A DNA stretch of 64,000 bases from Pedobacter sandarakinus. Lineage in GTDB: Bacteria; Bacteroidota; Bacteroidia; Sphingobacteriales; Sphingobacteriaceae. Position 1 is the first letter of the stretch. Every line of letters starts with the position of its first letter. Location of the stretch: contig NZ_JAPIVG010000001.1 of the NCBI RefSeq assembly GCF_026240095.1, positions 496,001 to 560,000 on the forward strand, written 5' to 3'. Under the pieces are notes generated by a model that did no database searches, was not told the DNA's origin, and worked only from the letters and a program-made list of their open reading frames with translations. The position numbers and the translations under genes were made by a program. Below are positions 8,766 to 19,602 of this stretch, one piece after another.

Positions 8766-9434
8766 TTACTTACTTAACCCAGCAAGCGCATTGATAGTGA
8801 GCGCTACAATAACCGTATTAAAAATGAACGCAATTAAGCTGTGGAGTAACGACAGTCGCCTAATTTTACGAGATGATATTTCTACATCAGATACCTGGAA
8901 AGTCATTCCCAATACGAAAGAAAAGTATGCAAAGTCGACAAAATCTGGCTCGCTATCGCCTGGGAAATCTAAGCCAGCTCCCTTATGAGCATCAAGCTTG
9001 TTTGTTTTGGCGTAGTATAAATGAGCGTACCTTACTGCAAAGGTGGTATGCACCAAAAACCATGATAAAAACATGCCCGAAATGGCCACGACCAGATCGA
9101 GCGGTGCAACATCCTTACTTACCAGTAACAATATCACGGCCAGCAAGCCTGCAAAAGTAGAAACTACTACAATGGCAAAAATTTCTCCCCTGGTTTCATC
9201 TTGCGTTATCGCTTTTAAATGTGTTTCGGAAACGGATGTGTTGAAAAACATGACCCAATGAAGCGTAATTAACACCAAACAAAATACATCCCAACCGAGC
9301 ATAACACGGGCTAGGGCGCCCATGGTAAGTATTAACGAGGCGAAATATACTCCCAGTGCGATGGCGAAACTAATTAACAAAATATAAAGTGCCGATAGCT
9401 TTTGGATGCCTTGCAACCTGGGTTCTAGTTTCAT
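8766..9434 (-). CDS. DUF1345 family membrane protein
   Basis: This 222-residue protein has about five hydrophobic segments and the family's signature near the C-terminus (YFSFVLGMTFQVSDVEIS). DUF1345 proteins are inner-membrane proteins of unknown function. The ATG overlaps the stop of the upstream methyltransferase by four bases (ATGA), so the two are translationally coupled. There is no sign of truncation. Confidence 0.85.
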   Translation of the reverse strand: MKLEPRLQGIQKLSALYILLISFAIALGVYFASLILTMGALARVMLGWDVFCLVLITLHWVMFFNTSVSETHLKAITQDETRGEIFAIVVVSTFAGLLAVILLLVSKDVAPLDLVVAISGMFLSWFLVHTTFAVRYAHLYYAKTNKLDAHKGAGLDFPGDSEPDFVDFAYFSFVLGMTFQVSDVEISSRKIRRLSLLHSLIAFIFNTVIVALTINALAGLSK

Positions 9435-10219
9435 TGCTTAAATTTCAGTTTAAAATGCTCTTTGGCCTGCCCTTTTTTAAAGTAAACAAGTCCGATCCAG
9501 AATAAATCTACCGTTACGGTTACATCGGGATGGTTTTTAATTTCAGCCCAAGCTTCTTTCATGCCTTCACTCCAATAAATATCATCAAAAATGAGCAGTG
9601 AGTTTTCGGTAACTTTTGGCAAGCACCACTTAAAGTAATTTAAGGTAGCATCTTTACGGTGATTTCCGTCAACGTAAACAAAATCTAGAGTAGGCTGCTT
9701 CGCAATTAAATCAGGGAGGATTAAATCGAAGTTACCTACGTGGAGTCCAATATTATTTAAATCCAAATCTTTAAAGTTCCCTTTGGCAACCTCGGCGGTT
9801 TCTGGACAGCCCTCTATGGTAATAATTTCTGCATTGGGACAGGCTTTTGAAAGGTATGCGGTTGTAATACCCAAACATGTACCTAGTTCTACCACGGTTT
9901 TAGGTTGGGTATTTTTTGCCAAACGATAAATCAGTTGTGCTAAACGTTTACTCTTTAAGGCATTTTTTGCTATTTGGTTAACCTTTTTTGTACGGTTTTT
10001 ATTTAGGTAAGAACCCGCTCCAAGATCTGTTACAGTGATGGTAGTATCGTCAGAAAAAAGTTTTTTTCGTTGTTGTTCGATATTTTTGTATTCAGATTTG
10101 TCGGCAAAATCGTAAATTACCTCGTCGGCCAGCTTATATACAAAAGGCGAGTGCGTTCCATGCCGGCTTTTTGCTGTTAAACGGTGTTTAAAGTAATCGG
10201 TAATAAATTGAAATAGCAT
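9431..10219 (-). CDS. Class I SAM-dependent methyltransferase (O-methyltransferase-like)
   Basis: The 262-residue protein has a Rossmann methyltransferase core: VVELGTCLGITTAYL near residue 110 is the SAM-binding glycine loop, IITIEGCPETAEVA gives the acidic ribose ligand, and LDFVYVDGNHRKDATLNYF resembles the metal or catalytic region of small-molecule O-methyltransferases. I start it at the ATG at 10219; the frame extends only three codons further, to a TTG that falls in the promoter box. A TACTTTTG box ends six bases before this ATG, implying a very short leader. The substrate is unknown. Confidence 0.85.
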   Translation of the reverse strand: MLFQFITDYFKHRLTAKSRHGTHSPFVYKLADEVIYDFADKSEYKNIEQQRKKLFSDDTTITVTDLGAGSYLNKNRTKKVNQIAKNALKSKRLAQLIYRLAKNTQPKTVVELGTCLGITTAYLSKACPNAEIITIEGCPETAEVAKGNFKDLDLNNIGLHVGNFDLILPDLIAKQPTLDFVYVDGNHRKDATLNYFKWCLPKVTENSLLIFDDIYWSEGMKEAWAEIKNHPDVTVTVDLFWIGLVYFKKGQAKEHFKLKFKQ

Positions 10220-10225
10220 ATAGTG

Positions 10226-10233
10226 CAAAAGTA
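10226..10233 (-). promoter_or_regulatory. -7 box (TACTTTTG) immediately before the methyltransferase start
   Basis: It matches TAnnTTTG and ends six bases upstream of the ATG at 10219. If it works as a -7 box, the transcript would be nearly leaderless. Confidence 0.45.
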
Positions 10234-10264
10234 ATTATTCGCCGCATACAGGTTATATGTTTTT

Positions 10265-11140
10265 ATGGAAAATATCGCAGAGATTAGTGCTTTAGTTAAA
10301 TTGCTTGATGATCCGGATGAGGAAATATACCATCACGTAGAGAAAAAGCTGCTGGAATACGGCGGCGAGGTAATCCATTACCTGGAGCATGCGTGGGAAC
10401 AATCTTTTGATGGATTAATGCAAGAGCGGATAGAAAATATCGTTCATCAAATCCAGTTTGCCAGTGTTAAAGAAGATTTGGGTTTGTGGTATCTGAGTGG
10501 TGCTTTCGATTTATTGCAGGGCGCTATGATTGTTAACCGTTACCAGTATCCAGATCTGGATGAACAGAAAGTTATTATCCAACTGGAAGAAATTAAAAGA
10601 GACATCTGGTTAGGCTTACAATATGAGATGAGTTCGGTGGAGAAAGTGAAACTGATTAACCACGTTTTATATCAACAGTATGGCTTTGGAGGAAATACAA
10701 AAAACCACCACGACCCCCAAAACAGCTACCTTAACCAAGTATTGGAAAGCAAAAAAGGAAACCAAATTTCTTTAGCCATTATATATTCGACTTTAGCACA
10801 AAAATTAGATTTGCCCATTTATGGAATTAACTTGCCGCAACATTTTATTTTAGGCTATATTGATGATAGCAAGCAGGAAGGAACGGACTATAGCGTATTA
10901 TTCTACATCAATGCATTTAACAGGGGCAATATTTTCGGGAAACACGATGTAGATCAGTTTTTGCGACAACTAAATTTAGAGCCCTTGCCGGAATATTATA
11001 AACCCTGCTCGAACACAGATATTATTCGTAGGGTAATTAGAAATTTAGTTTCTGCTTACGAGAGTGCAGGTGCAATAGAGAAAGTTGCGGAATTAAACGA
11101 GTTGCAGGATATCTTAAAAGATGAACCTAAAACCGATTAA
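10265..11140 (+). CDS. SirB1-family transglutaminase-like protein
   Basis: This 291-residue protein matches the SirB1/transglutaminase-like N-terminal family: KVKLINHVLYQQYGFGGN, then NSYLNQVLESKKGNQISLA, then LPIYGINLPQHFILGYIDD. The family keeps a histidine in the NLPQHF block but has no established reaction. The N-terminal 70 residues look helical and repeat-like. It is divergent from the methyltransferase and followed at once by the GH18 gene, whose signal peptide begins four bases after this stop. Confidence 0.85.
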   Translation: MENIAEISALVKLLDDPDEEIYHHVEKKLLEYGGEVIHYLEHAWEQSFDGLMQERIENIVHQIQFASVKEDLGLWYLSGAFDLLQGAMIVNRYQYPDLDEQKVIIQLEEIKRDIWLGLQYEMSSVEKVKLINHVLYQQYGFGGNTKNHHDPQNSYLNQVLESKKGNQISLAIIYSTLAQKLDLPIYGINLPQHFILGYIDDSKQEGTDYSVLFYINAFNRGNIFGKHDVDQFLRQLNLEPLPEYYKPCSNTDIIRRVIRNLVSAYESAGAIEKVAELNELQDILKDEPKTD

Positions 11141-11144
11141 CGCA

Positions 11145-12269
11145 ATGATTAAACCTAAGCTTTGGCTCCGTTTTTCAATTTTCATTTTGTTGATGTTTTT
11201 CGTGTTTAGCTCCCAGTTATCGAACGCACAAAAAATAACAAAACCAAATGTTATTGCCTACTCAACCGGTAGTGGAACGCCTATACACCGATTCCGCATA
11301 GAAGAGATTACGCACTTAATTTACAGCTTCGCAAAGCTGAAAGGAGACAGCTTACACATCAAAACCGCTAGGGATTCGGCCTTGATTAAGGAGATGGTGA
11401 GCTTAAAAAAAAGGAATCCGAATTTAAAAGTGATGATTGCAATGGGCGGATGGAGCGCCTGCGAAAGCTGCTCTGAAGTTTTTAGTCGAGACAGCGGCAG
11501 AAAAACATTCGCCAAAACCACGAAATCGATTTTGGATTATTTTAAGGCTGATGGTATTGATATCGACTGGGAATACCCAGCGGTTGTGGGCTATCCGGGG
11601 CACCGCTACAGACCTGAAGACAAACAAAATTTTACGCTTCTTGTAAAAGAATTGCGAAAAACAATAGGCCGAAAAGCCGAAATTAGTTTCGCTGCCGGAG
11701 GAACTAAAAACTGTATTGATTCTTGTTTCGAGTGGGATAAGGTAATGCCTTTGGTGAACAGGGTAAATTTAATGAGCTATGATTTGGTAAGCGGTTATGC
11801 AAAGCTAAGCGGCCACCATACACCTTTATTCTCTACCAGCCAGCAGCAGATTTCTACTGATTATGCTATTAATGAGATACTTAAACTTGGCGTTCCTGCC
11901 AGCAAGATTGCTTTAGGTGCGGCATTCTACGCAAGAGTTTTTCAAAACACAACCGAGGCAAACCAAGGCTTATATCAACCCACTAAGTTTTTAAAAAGCG
12001 TTTCGTCGAAAGATTACCAGAAAGCGTTTGACAATGGAAGCGGTTTCAAATATTTTTGGGATCAGGAAGCAAAGGCACCCTTTTACTACAACGCAGCGCT
12101 GAAACAAATTGCTAGTCTTGATGATGCCAAATCAATTAGCATCAAAACGAGGTATGTAATTGATAGAAAGCTAAATGGAATAATGTTTTGGGAACTTAAA
12201 GATGATCTTCCTGCTAACGGTTTACTGGATGTGATTGCCGAAACCATTAGAAGCGAGGAGTTAAAATAA
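11145..12269 (+). CDS. Secreted GH18 glycoside hydrolase (chitinase-like)
   Basis: This is a 374-residue protein when started at the ATG at 11145, which puts a clean signal peptide (SIFILLMFFVFSSQLSNAQ) at the N-terminus; a start at 11121 would add eight hydrophilic residues and overlap the previous gene. The catalytic motif DGIDIDWEYP near residue 140 is the GH18 DxxDxDxE, whose last Glu is the acid/base. MIAMGGWS (the SxGG region), NLMSYDL and the C-terminal GIMFWELKDD also fit. GH18 enzymes cleave beta-1,4 links in chitin or in N-glycan cores. With no carbohydrate-binding module, it is probably periplasmic or on the surface. Confidence 0.92.
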   Translation: MIKPKLWLRFSIFILLMFFVFSSQLSNAQKITKPNVIAYSTGSGTPIHRFRIEEITHLIYSFAKLKGDSLHIKTARDSALIKEMVSLKKRNPNLKVMIAMGGWSACESCSEVFSRDSGRKTFAKTTKSILDYFKADGIDIDWEYPAVVGYPGHRYRPEDKQNFTLLVKELRKTIGRKAEISFAAGGTKNCIDSCFEWDKVMPLVNRVNLMSYDLVSGYAKLSGHHTPLFSTSQQQISTDYAINEILKLGVPASKIALGAAFYARVFQNTTEANQGLYQPTKFLKSVSSKDYQKAFDNGSGFKYFWDQEAKAPFYYNAALKQIASLDDAKSISIKTRYVIDRKLNGIMFWELKDDLPANGLLDVIAETIRSEELK

Positions 12270-12283
12270 GCAATATATTCCCT

Positions 12284-13216
12284 TTAGAAACTGCCGCTTA
12301 CTTTAAACTTTTGGGTTTTCAACCAACCAGCCATTAGCTTAAACCAATCTACATCTGAAGTTTTATTGGTAAGCCCAAAGCCATGGCCGCCCTTTTCGTA
12401 GTACAGCAAGTTACTGGGCACATTAGCGGCAAGTAAGGCCTGGTGCATCAATTCGCTATTGGCAACCGGAACCACCTGATCGTCTTTGGCATGAACGAAA
12501 TAAACAGGAGGTGTTTGTCGGTCTACATTCTTATTTGCTGAAAAATAGGTGCTCAAACTATCAGATGGTTGATCGCCGAGCAAATTTCTCTTTGTGCCCG
12601 CATGCACCGACTCTTGGAAACTAATTACCGGATAAACTAATACGCCAAAATCAGGCTTCAGATTTATTTTTTCGGGATTATCGATTTTAACATCCCCATA
12701 ATGTGTTAACAAGGTAGATGCAAAATGGCCACCAGCCGAAAACCCTAAAACACCAAGTTTGTTAGATTTGATGTGGTATCGCTTTGCGTTTTTCCTAACC
12801 AGGTAAATTGCCTGCTGCGCATCCTGCAAACAGGCGAAGGTTTTATCGACCATAATTTCATCGCTTGGTAAGCGGTATTTTAGTACAAAGGCAGTAACAC
12901 CGATGGCATTCAATCGTTTGGCAACATCTATACCCTCATGACTGAAAGCCAGCGCCCCGTAACCCCCACCAGGACAAATGATTACAGCCGTACCAGTAGA
13001 AATAGCTTCCGGTGCTTCAAAAATAGTTAGGGTAGGTACCGAAACCTTTGTAATACTTAACGTACCATTAGGCCTCACTTCGGTATTTTCTACATAGGTT
13101 TTGGGTGTAGCTTTGGCTCCAGGAATTTGTCCGTTATAAAGCGGAAGAACCTCCTGAGCTCTGCTAAGGGATGCAATCATCACGAAAAACAAGATGTTAA
13201 GTGCCAGTTTTGTCAT
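12284..13216 (-). CDS. Secreted alpha/beta hydrolase, acetyl-esterase-like
   Basis: This 310-residue protein has a signal peptide (LNILFFVMIASLSRAQ) and an alpha/beta-hydrolase core: oxyanion region CPGGGYGALAFSHEG, nucleophile elbow GFSAGGHFAS, the acidic residue in AKDDQVVP and the histidine in GGHGFGL. This set is typical of the exported esterase/lipase group that removes acetyl groups from plant polysaccharides or short esters. It starts ten bases after the prfB stop and may be read in the same transcript, though no functional link is known. Confidence 0.88.
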   Translation of the reverse strand: MTKLALNILFFVMIASLSRAQEVLPLYNGQIPGAKATPKTYVENTEVRPNGTLSITKVSVPTLTIFEAPEAISTGTAVIICPGGGYGALAFSHEGIDVAKRLNAIGVTAFVLKYRLPSDEIMVDKTFACLQDAQQAIYLVRKNAKRYHIKSNKLGVLGFSAGGHFASTLLTHYGDVKIDNPEKINLKPDFGVLVYPVISFQESVHAGTKRNLLGDQPSDSLSTYFSANKNVDRQTPPVYFVHAKDDQVVPVANSELMHQALLAANVPSNLLYYEKGGHGFGLTNKTSDVDWFKLMAGWLKTQKFKVSGSF

Positions 13217-13226
13217 TTCTATTATG

Positions 13227-14301
13227 CTAGAATTCCATTAAATATGCTTTCAAAAACTCATTGATATCGCCATTTAAAACAGCATCGGGATTAGAGGTTT
13301 GGTAATTCGTACGATGATCTTTTACCCGCCTGTCATCTAAAACGTAACTGCGAATCTGCGACCCCCATTCTATCTTTTTCTTAGCGCCCTCTACTGCAGC
13401 GGTAGCCTCCTTACGTTTACGCTCTTCAACTTCGTAGAGTTGCGATTTTAGTAAACGAATTGCATTTTCCTTGTTTTGCAACTGCGATCTCGACTCTTGA
13501 TTCTTAATGATGATACCCGATGGTTTGTGGTACAAACGAACCGCAGTTTCTACCTTGTTTACATTTTGTCCGCCAGCACCCCCTGCCCTAAACGTTTCAA
13601 ATTCTATATCTGCCGGGTTGATATCAATTTCTATGGTATCATCTACCAAAGGATAAACGTATACTGAAGCAAAAGAGGTATGCCTACGGGCATTAGAATC
13701 GAATGGAGAAATACGCACCAAGCGATGAACACCATTTTCGCCTTTCAAATATCCATAAGAAAAATCACCATCGAACTGTAGCGTAACTGATTTTATTCCG
13801 GCAATTTCACCTTCCTGGCTGTCTTGTTCGGTGATTTTATAGCCATTCTTCTCACCCCACATTAAATACATCCGCATTAACATATACGCCCAGTCGCAAC
13901 TTTCGGTACCACCGGCACCAGCTGTAATTTGCATCACGGCCGAAAGCTGATCTTCCTTGTTGCGCAACATGTTCTTAAGCTCCAACTCCTCAACAGCCCT
14001 TGTACTATTCTCGAATTGTTCTTTAAGTTCTGCTTCCGTAGCATCACCAGATTGAAAGAACTCGAAAAGGACTGCTGCATCTTCCACAGCACTGTTGGTT
14101 TCGTTAAAACCATCTGTCCATTTCTTTTTTGCGCTGATTTCTGCTAGAATTTTTTCTGCTTTTTTTGGCTCATCCCAAAAATCGGGAGCCATGGTTAGTT
14201 TTTCTTCTTCGCGAATGGCGTAAAGTAACTCATCAACGTCAAAGATGCCTCCTCAGAGACGTTATTCTATCTCTTAAATCCTGAAGATTTTCTTTTGTCA
14301 T
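13227..14301 (-). CDS. prfB: Peptide chain release factor 2, made by programmed +1 frameshift
   Basis: The gene is in two frames. Frame 0 starts at the ATG at 14301 and runs 20 codons to CTT-TGA (TGA at 14241-14239). Skipping the T moves translation into the long frame that continues GAC GTT GAT GAG to the stop at 13227, giving about 357 residues. Just before the slip site stands AGGAGG, three bases from CTT, the internal Shine-Dalgarno-like stimulator known from E. coli prfB. The long frame contains [15 protein letters not shown] (SPF stop-codon reading motif) and the catalytic [12 protein letters not shown] (GGQ). RF2 releases peptides at UGA and UAA, so low RF2 favours the shift and restores its own synthesis. 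A start at 14192 would lose the N-terminal part of domain 1. Confidence 0.95.
14238..14256 (-). promoter_or_regulatory. prfB frameshift site: AGGAGG stimulator and CTT-TGA-C slip sequence
   Basis: On the minus strand the sequence reads AGG AGG CAT CTT TGA C. The spacing between AGGAGG and CTT matches the E. coli element, with an in-frame UGA as the regulatory stop. Confidence 0.93.
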
Positions 14302-14394
14302 AGCGACAAATGTAGACATTTAAATTTCTTTTTTCTTCGTATTAAACCTTTTACGTTAACCTAAATCTATTTCACAAAACATAAACTAAATGTT

Positions 14395-14730
14395 ATGAAC
14401 ATTAAATTGACAGGAGCTTTAATCATTGCAGCACTTGCATACGGCTCAACAACATCGGCACAAACACCCGCCACAACGAACAAAGTAACCCCCAAAGAAA
14501 TTCGCCAGCGAGACAAACAAAGGGTAAAAACTGGGATTGAAGATGGTGAAATTACGAAGAGGGAAGCAAGGGCTTTACGAGGTCGAAATAAGAATCTGAA
14601 AAATAGCGTTAAAGATGCAAAGGCCGATGGCAATGTTTCAATAGATGAAAAGAAAAGCATTGCTAAAAATGAAGCAAAATTGAGTAAAAGCATTCATGCT
14701 AAAAAGCACAATAGCAGGAAACGCATTTGA
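14395..14730 (+). CDS. Small exported Lys/Arg-rich protein of unknown function
   Basis: This 111-residue protein has a signal peptide (GALIIAALAYGSTTSAQ) and a highly charged, probably helical mature part rich in Lys, Arg, Asp and Glu (for example GIEDGEITKREARALRGRNK). I recognise no family. It is likely real because it has a cleavable leader, an ATG start, its own upstream space and a strong terminator 24 bases after its stop. Confidence 0.65.
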   Translation: MNIKLTGALIIAALAYGSTTSAQTPATTNKVTPKEIRQRDKQRVKTGIEDGEITKREARALRGRNKNLKNSVKDAKADGNVSIDEKKSIAKNEAKLSKSIHAKKHNSRKRI

Positions 14731-14753
14731 AATCAACATTTGAACCAAAAAAA

Positions 14754-14773
14754 GCTATCGGTAATCCGATAGC
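14754..14773. terminator. Bidirectional terminator between the small exported protein and the M20 gene
   Basis: An 8-bp perfect stem, GCTATCGG with CCGATAGC and a TAAT loop, is flanked by an A-run on the left and a T-run on the right. It serves both convergent genes. Confidence 0.88.
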
Positions 14774-14780
14774 TTTTTTT

Positions 14781-16085
14781 CTATTTTTTCATCGACATGT
14801 AATCTAAAGTAAGATTTGCCAACAACTTTACGCCCAATACAAAGCCACTTTCATCTAAATAGAAATCTGGCGTGTGATGAGAGGCGGTTTTTAGAGGGTC
14901 TTTACCCTTACGCATTCCACCAAGAAAAACAAAAAGCCCCGGCACTTTCTCCTGAAAAAAAGAAAAGTCTTCGGCACCGGTAACAGGTGGCTTTAACATC
15001 ACATTCTCTGCGCCTGCTGTAGCTTTCATACTTGGAAGCATTTTTTCGGTTAGGGCAACATTGTTGAATGTTACCGGGTAATGATTGCTATAAGGTATTT
15101 TTACCTCGGCGGTTGCGCCATTTGCTTCTGCCGTTTTGGTAGCAATAGTTTTTATCCTGTCGATAAACATAGCTTCGTCTTCCTTGCTAAAGTTACGAAC
15201 CGTACCAAGCATTTCGACTTTTTCTGGGATGATATTGGAACGCACACCACCATTAATGGCCCCAATGGTTACTACGCCCGGATTTTCGGTAAGATTTAGA
15301 TTTCTACTAACAATCGTTTGCAGGTTATTAATGATCTGAGCTGCAGTAACAATTGGATCGATACTGCTCCACGGATATGCGCCATGCGCCTGACGCCCAG
15401 TTACGGTAATTTTCATATCGTTCACGGCAGCCATTGTACCACCCGGACGATAGGTTACTTTACCAACCTCTGTTTGAGCATTTATGTGTAGTCCAAAAAT
15501 CACATCAACCTTTGGGTTTTCTAAAACGCCTTCTTTAATCATGAGTGCAGCGCCGCCTTCTTCACCAGCAGGAACGCCCTCCTCGGCAGGTTGAAAGATC
15601 AGTTTTACAGTACCTGCAATATCTTTCCTCATGCCACTTAATACTTCTGCAACCCCCATCAAAATAGCGACATGGCTATCGTGCCCACAAGCATGCATCA
15701 CGCCAACTTCCTGGCCATTATATTGTGTTTTAACTTTCGATGCAAAAGGCAGGTCGACCCGCTCTGTAACTGGCAAACCGTCCATATCTGCTCTTAATGC
15801 AACTACCGGACCAGGCTTGCCGCCTTTAAGTACACCAACAACGCCAGTTTTTGCCACACCTGTACGCACCTCAAAACCCAGGCTGGTTAAATGCTTAGCT
15901 ACAATGCCAGCAGTTCTCTGCTCCATATTTCCCAGTTCGGGATGTTCGTGAAAATCTCTACGCCATTGAATTACCTTCTGTTCTATTTCATTTGCCTTTT
16001 TTGAAACGTTAGCATTCAATGGGGCATTCTGCGCCATAGACTGGTATGTCATAAACACAAGTCCAAGTAAATATATTTTCTTCAT
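14781..16085 (-). CDS. Secreted M20-family amidohydrolase
   Basis: This 434-residue protein has a signal peptide (YLLGLVFMTYQSMAQ) followed by the M20D layout: RRDFHEHPELG, LRADMDGLPV, HACGHDSH (metal ligands), QPAEEGVPAGEEGGA (catalytic Glu and ligand) and GAEDFSFF near the C-terminus. Family members hydrolyse N-acyl amino acids or similar amides with a metal pair. Export suggests work on periplasmic or external substrates. A cytosolic paralogue lies at 27624-28808. Confidence 0.92.
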   Translation of the reverse strand: MKKIYLLGLVFMTYQSMAQNAPLNANVSKKANEIEQKVIQWRRDFHEHPELGNMEQRTAGIVAKHLTSLGFEVRTGVAKTGVVGVLKGGKPGPVVALRADMDGLPVTERVDLPFASKVKTQYNGQEVGVMHACGHDSHVAILMGVAEVLSGMRKDIAGTVKLIFQPAEEGVPAGEEGGAALMIKEGVLENPKVDVIFGLHINAQTEVGKVTYRPGGTMAAVNDMKITVTGRQAHGAYPWSSIDPIVTAAQIINNLQTIVSRNLNLTENPGVVTIGAINGGVRSNIIPEKVEMLGTVRNFSKEDEAMFIDRIKTIATKTAEANGATAEVKIPYSNHYPVTFNNVALTEKMLPSMKATAGAENVMLKPPVTGAEDFSFFQEKVPGLFVFLGGMRKGKDPLKTASHHTPDFYLDESGFVLGVKLLANLTLDYMSMKK

Positions 16086-16268
16086 TAGTTAGTTTGCTGA
16101 TGTACTAAGCTAATAAAATTTAAGCTGATAAAGCAATCAGGGCACCCGAAATGAAAATTGAATTAGACAAGTTCATGAACACCAGATGTATTGGCATAAA
16201 TGAAATGCATTTTACACACAAAAAATCTGTTTTAAATATTAGCTTTATTACTTTTACAAAAAGAATAA

Positions 16269-17918
<1,650 letters not shown>

Positions 17919-17950
17919 GAAAAACTATCATCATCACATATCCTATTTGA

Positions 17951-17971
17951 GCCATCGCAGTTTGCGATGGC
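17951..17971 (+). terminator. Rho-independent terminator of pgi
   Basis: GCCATCGCA and TGCGATGGC form a 9-bp stem with a GTT loop, followed by a run of T. Confidence 0.9.
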
Positions 17972-18087
17972 TTTTTTTGTGAAAAAAATAATTTCGAGGC
18001 AACCAATTCAATTCACCCATCGTAATCCAGACAAAGCACCCAACCAACCAAGCTGTAGTAAACCCAACAAGCCTAAAACACATCAGC

Positions 18088-18648
18088 ATGAAAAAAAACA
18101 AACTCCATTTGATCGTTTTCGTTGCCCTGTTTTTAATAATTCAGATGCCTGGTATAAAAGCACAGAATTATATTTCGAATAATGTAAAGATATCTTTCTA
18201 TTCATCAACCCCAATAGAAGATATTAAAGCTGCAAGCAACAAAACATCTGCAGTTTTAATTGCCCAAAACGGAGCGTTCGCTTTTCAGGTTGCCATTAAA
18301 AGTTTTGAGTTTGAGAAGAAACTTATGCAAGAACATTTCAACGAAAACTACATGGAGAGTGATAAATTTCCTTATGCGACGTTTAAAGGCTCTCTTTCGC
18401 CAAACATCAATTGGAAAGAGGATGGCGAATATAAATCGATTGCCAAGGGTATTTTAACGCTGCACGGTGTGAGTAAGCCTAGAAGTATCCCCACCAAAGT
18501 GACAGTAAAAAATGGCGTGATTTCAGTGAGTGCAGATTTTGAGGTGGCCTGTTCAGATCATGACATTGACATTCCAACTTTGGTCTTTACGAAAATTGCG
18601 AAAGTAATTAGCGTGAAAGTAAATGGAACCCTTAACCCAAAACCTTGA
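18088..18648 (+). CDS. Secreted YceI-family protein
   Basis: This 186-residue protein has a signal peptide (IVFVALFLIIQMPGIKAQ) and YceI-type lipocalin-like blocks: FQVAIKSFEFEKKLMQEHF, NENYMESDKFPYATFKG and a terminal KVNGTLNP strand. YceI proteins bind isoprenoid lipids in the periplasm. It opens an operon with the DUF5777 gene (four bases on) and the Rieske protein, which suggests a shared periplasmic electron-transfer or lipid function not yet defined. Confidence 0.88.
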   Translation: MKKNKLHLIVFVALFLIIQMPGIKAQNYISNNVKISFYSSTPIEDIKAASNKTSAVLIAQNGAFAFQVAIKSFEFEKKLMQEHFNENYMESDKFPYATFKGSLSPNINWKEDGEYKSIAKGILTLHGVSKPRSIPTKVTVKNGVISVSADFEVACSDHDIDIPTLVFTKIAKVISVKVNGTLNPKP

Positions 18649-18652
18649 ATAT

Positions 18653-19591
18653 ATGATTAAACATGCTACAATTTGGTGCCTTGCTATTTTCTCCACTGTC
18701 AGCGCCTTTGGTCAGGATGCAGATTCGCTTTTAAAATCGATAGCGGATACCACACAAAAAGTTATGCAAAATCCTGCCTTCAAATCAACCAGGATTGTGT
18801 TATCACACTCTACAGAAACGCAAAAAAAACACGACCTCGACATGCGCATCAGGCATCATTTTGGAGATATCGGAGGTGAATTTGGAAGCGCTCATACGCT
18901 GTATGGATTAGATGTAGCTTCTGATTTGTTTATTGGTTTCGATTATGGCATTACAGATAACTTAACCGTAAGCATCGGCAGAAGCAAGCACGATGAGCTT
19001 TACAATGGTTTTTTGAAGTACAAGATTTTAACACAGGGAGGTGGCAAAAATGGCAATGTACCAATTAATGTTACGTTCTTAGCTCAAATGGGCTGGATTG
19101 CGAGGGCACCATTCAACAATACGGAATTCAGCGCTTATGCTAATCGGTTTTCTTATTTTCTGCAGCCAATATTTTCCAGAAAGATTACTCAAAAACTGTC
19201 ATTGCAGGTTGCACCGGCTGTTTTAATACGCAAAAACACCACAGAACCAAACGACCCACAATCGCTCTTTAGTATAGGCTTCGCCGGAAGATTCAAATTA
19301 ACAAAACGTCTTTCTTTCGTGGCCGACTACACCCTGGTAAATGGTTTGAACAGACCAAAAGACCTGGTTCAGCAATTTTATAATCCCTTGGGTGTAGGCT
19401 TGGAAATTGAAACAGGAGGACACGTTTTCTCATTGAACTTTATGAATGCCGAATACATTTCTGAAAATAGCTTCATACCAGACACTAAAAAATCGTGGGG
19501 AAACGGAGGCGTACGCTTTGGCTTCACCATTTCCAGGAATTTCACACTTTTTAAATCAAAAGACAAAGACCTTCAAACCAAAATTTATTAA
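18653..19591 (+). CDS. DUF5777-family beta-barrel protein
   Basis: I start this at the ATG at 18653 (312 residues), which gives a signal peptide (IWCLAIFSTVSAFGQ); the upstream ATG at 18623 overlaps YceI and adds ten hydrophilic residues. The mature part is rich in alternating strands and matches DUF5777 (MRIRHHFGDIGGEFGSAHTL, then DVASDLFIGFDYGITDNL). It is probably an outer-membrane barrel of unknown role and is the middle gene of the YceI-DUF5777-Rieske operon. Confidence 0.82.
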   Translation: MIKHATIWCLAIFSTVSAFGQDADSLLKSIADTTQKVMQNPAFKSTRIVLSHSTETQKKHDLDMRIRHHFGDIGGEFGSAHTLYGLDVASDLFIGFDYGITDNLTVSIGRSKHDELYNGFLKYKILTQGGGKNGNVPINVTFLAQMGWIARAPFNNTEFSAYANRFSYFLQPIFSRKITQKLSLQVAPAVLIRKNTTEPNDPQSLFSIGFAGRFKLTKRLSFVADYTLVNGLNRPKDLVQQFYNPLGVGLEIETGGHVFSLNFMNAEYISENSFIPDTKKSWGNGGVRFGFTISRNFTLFKSKDKDLQTKIY

Positions 19592-19602
19592 AAAACAATA
19601 TT

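Noticed and set aside
14192..14301. Disabling frameshift mutation in prfB
   Set aside because: The frame break coincides with AGGAGG and CTT-TGA-C, the known programmed site, so the gene is intact.
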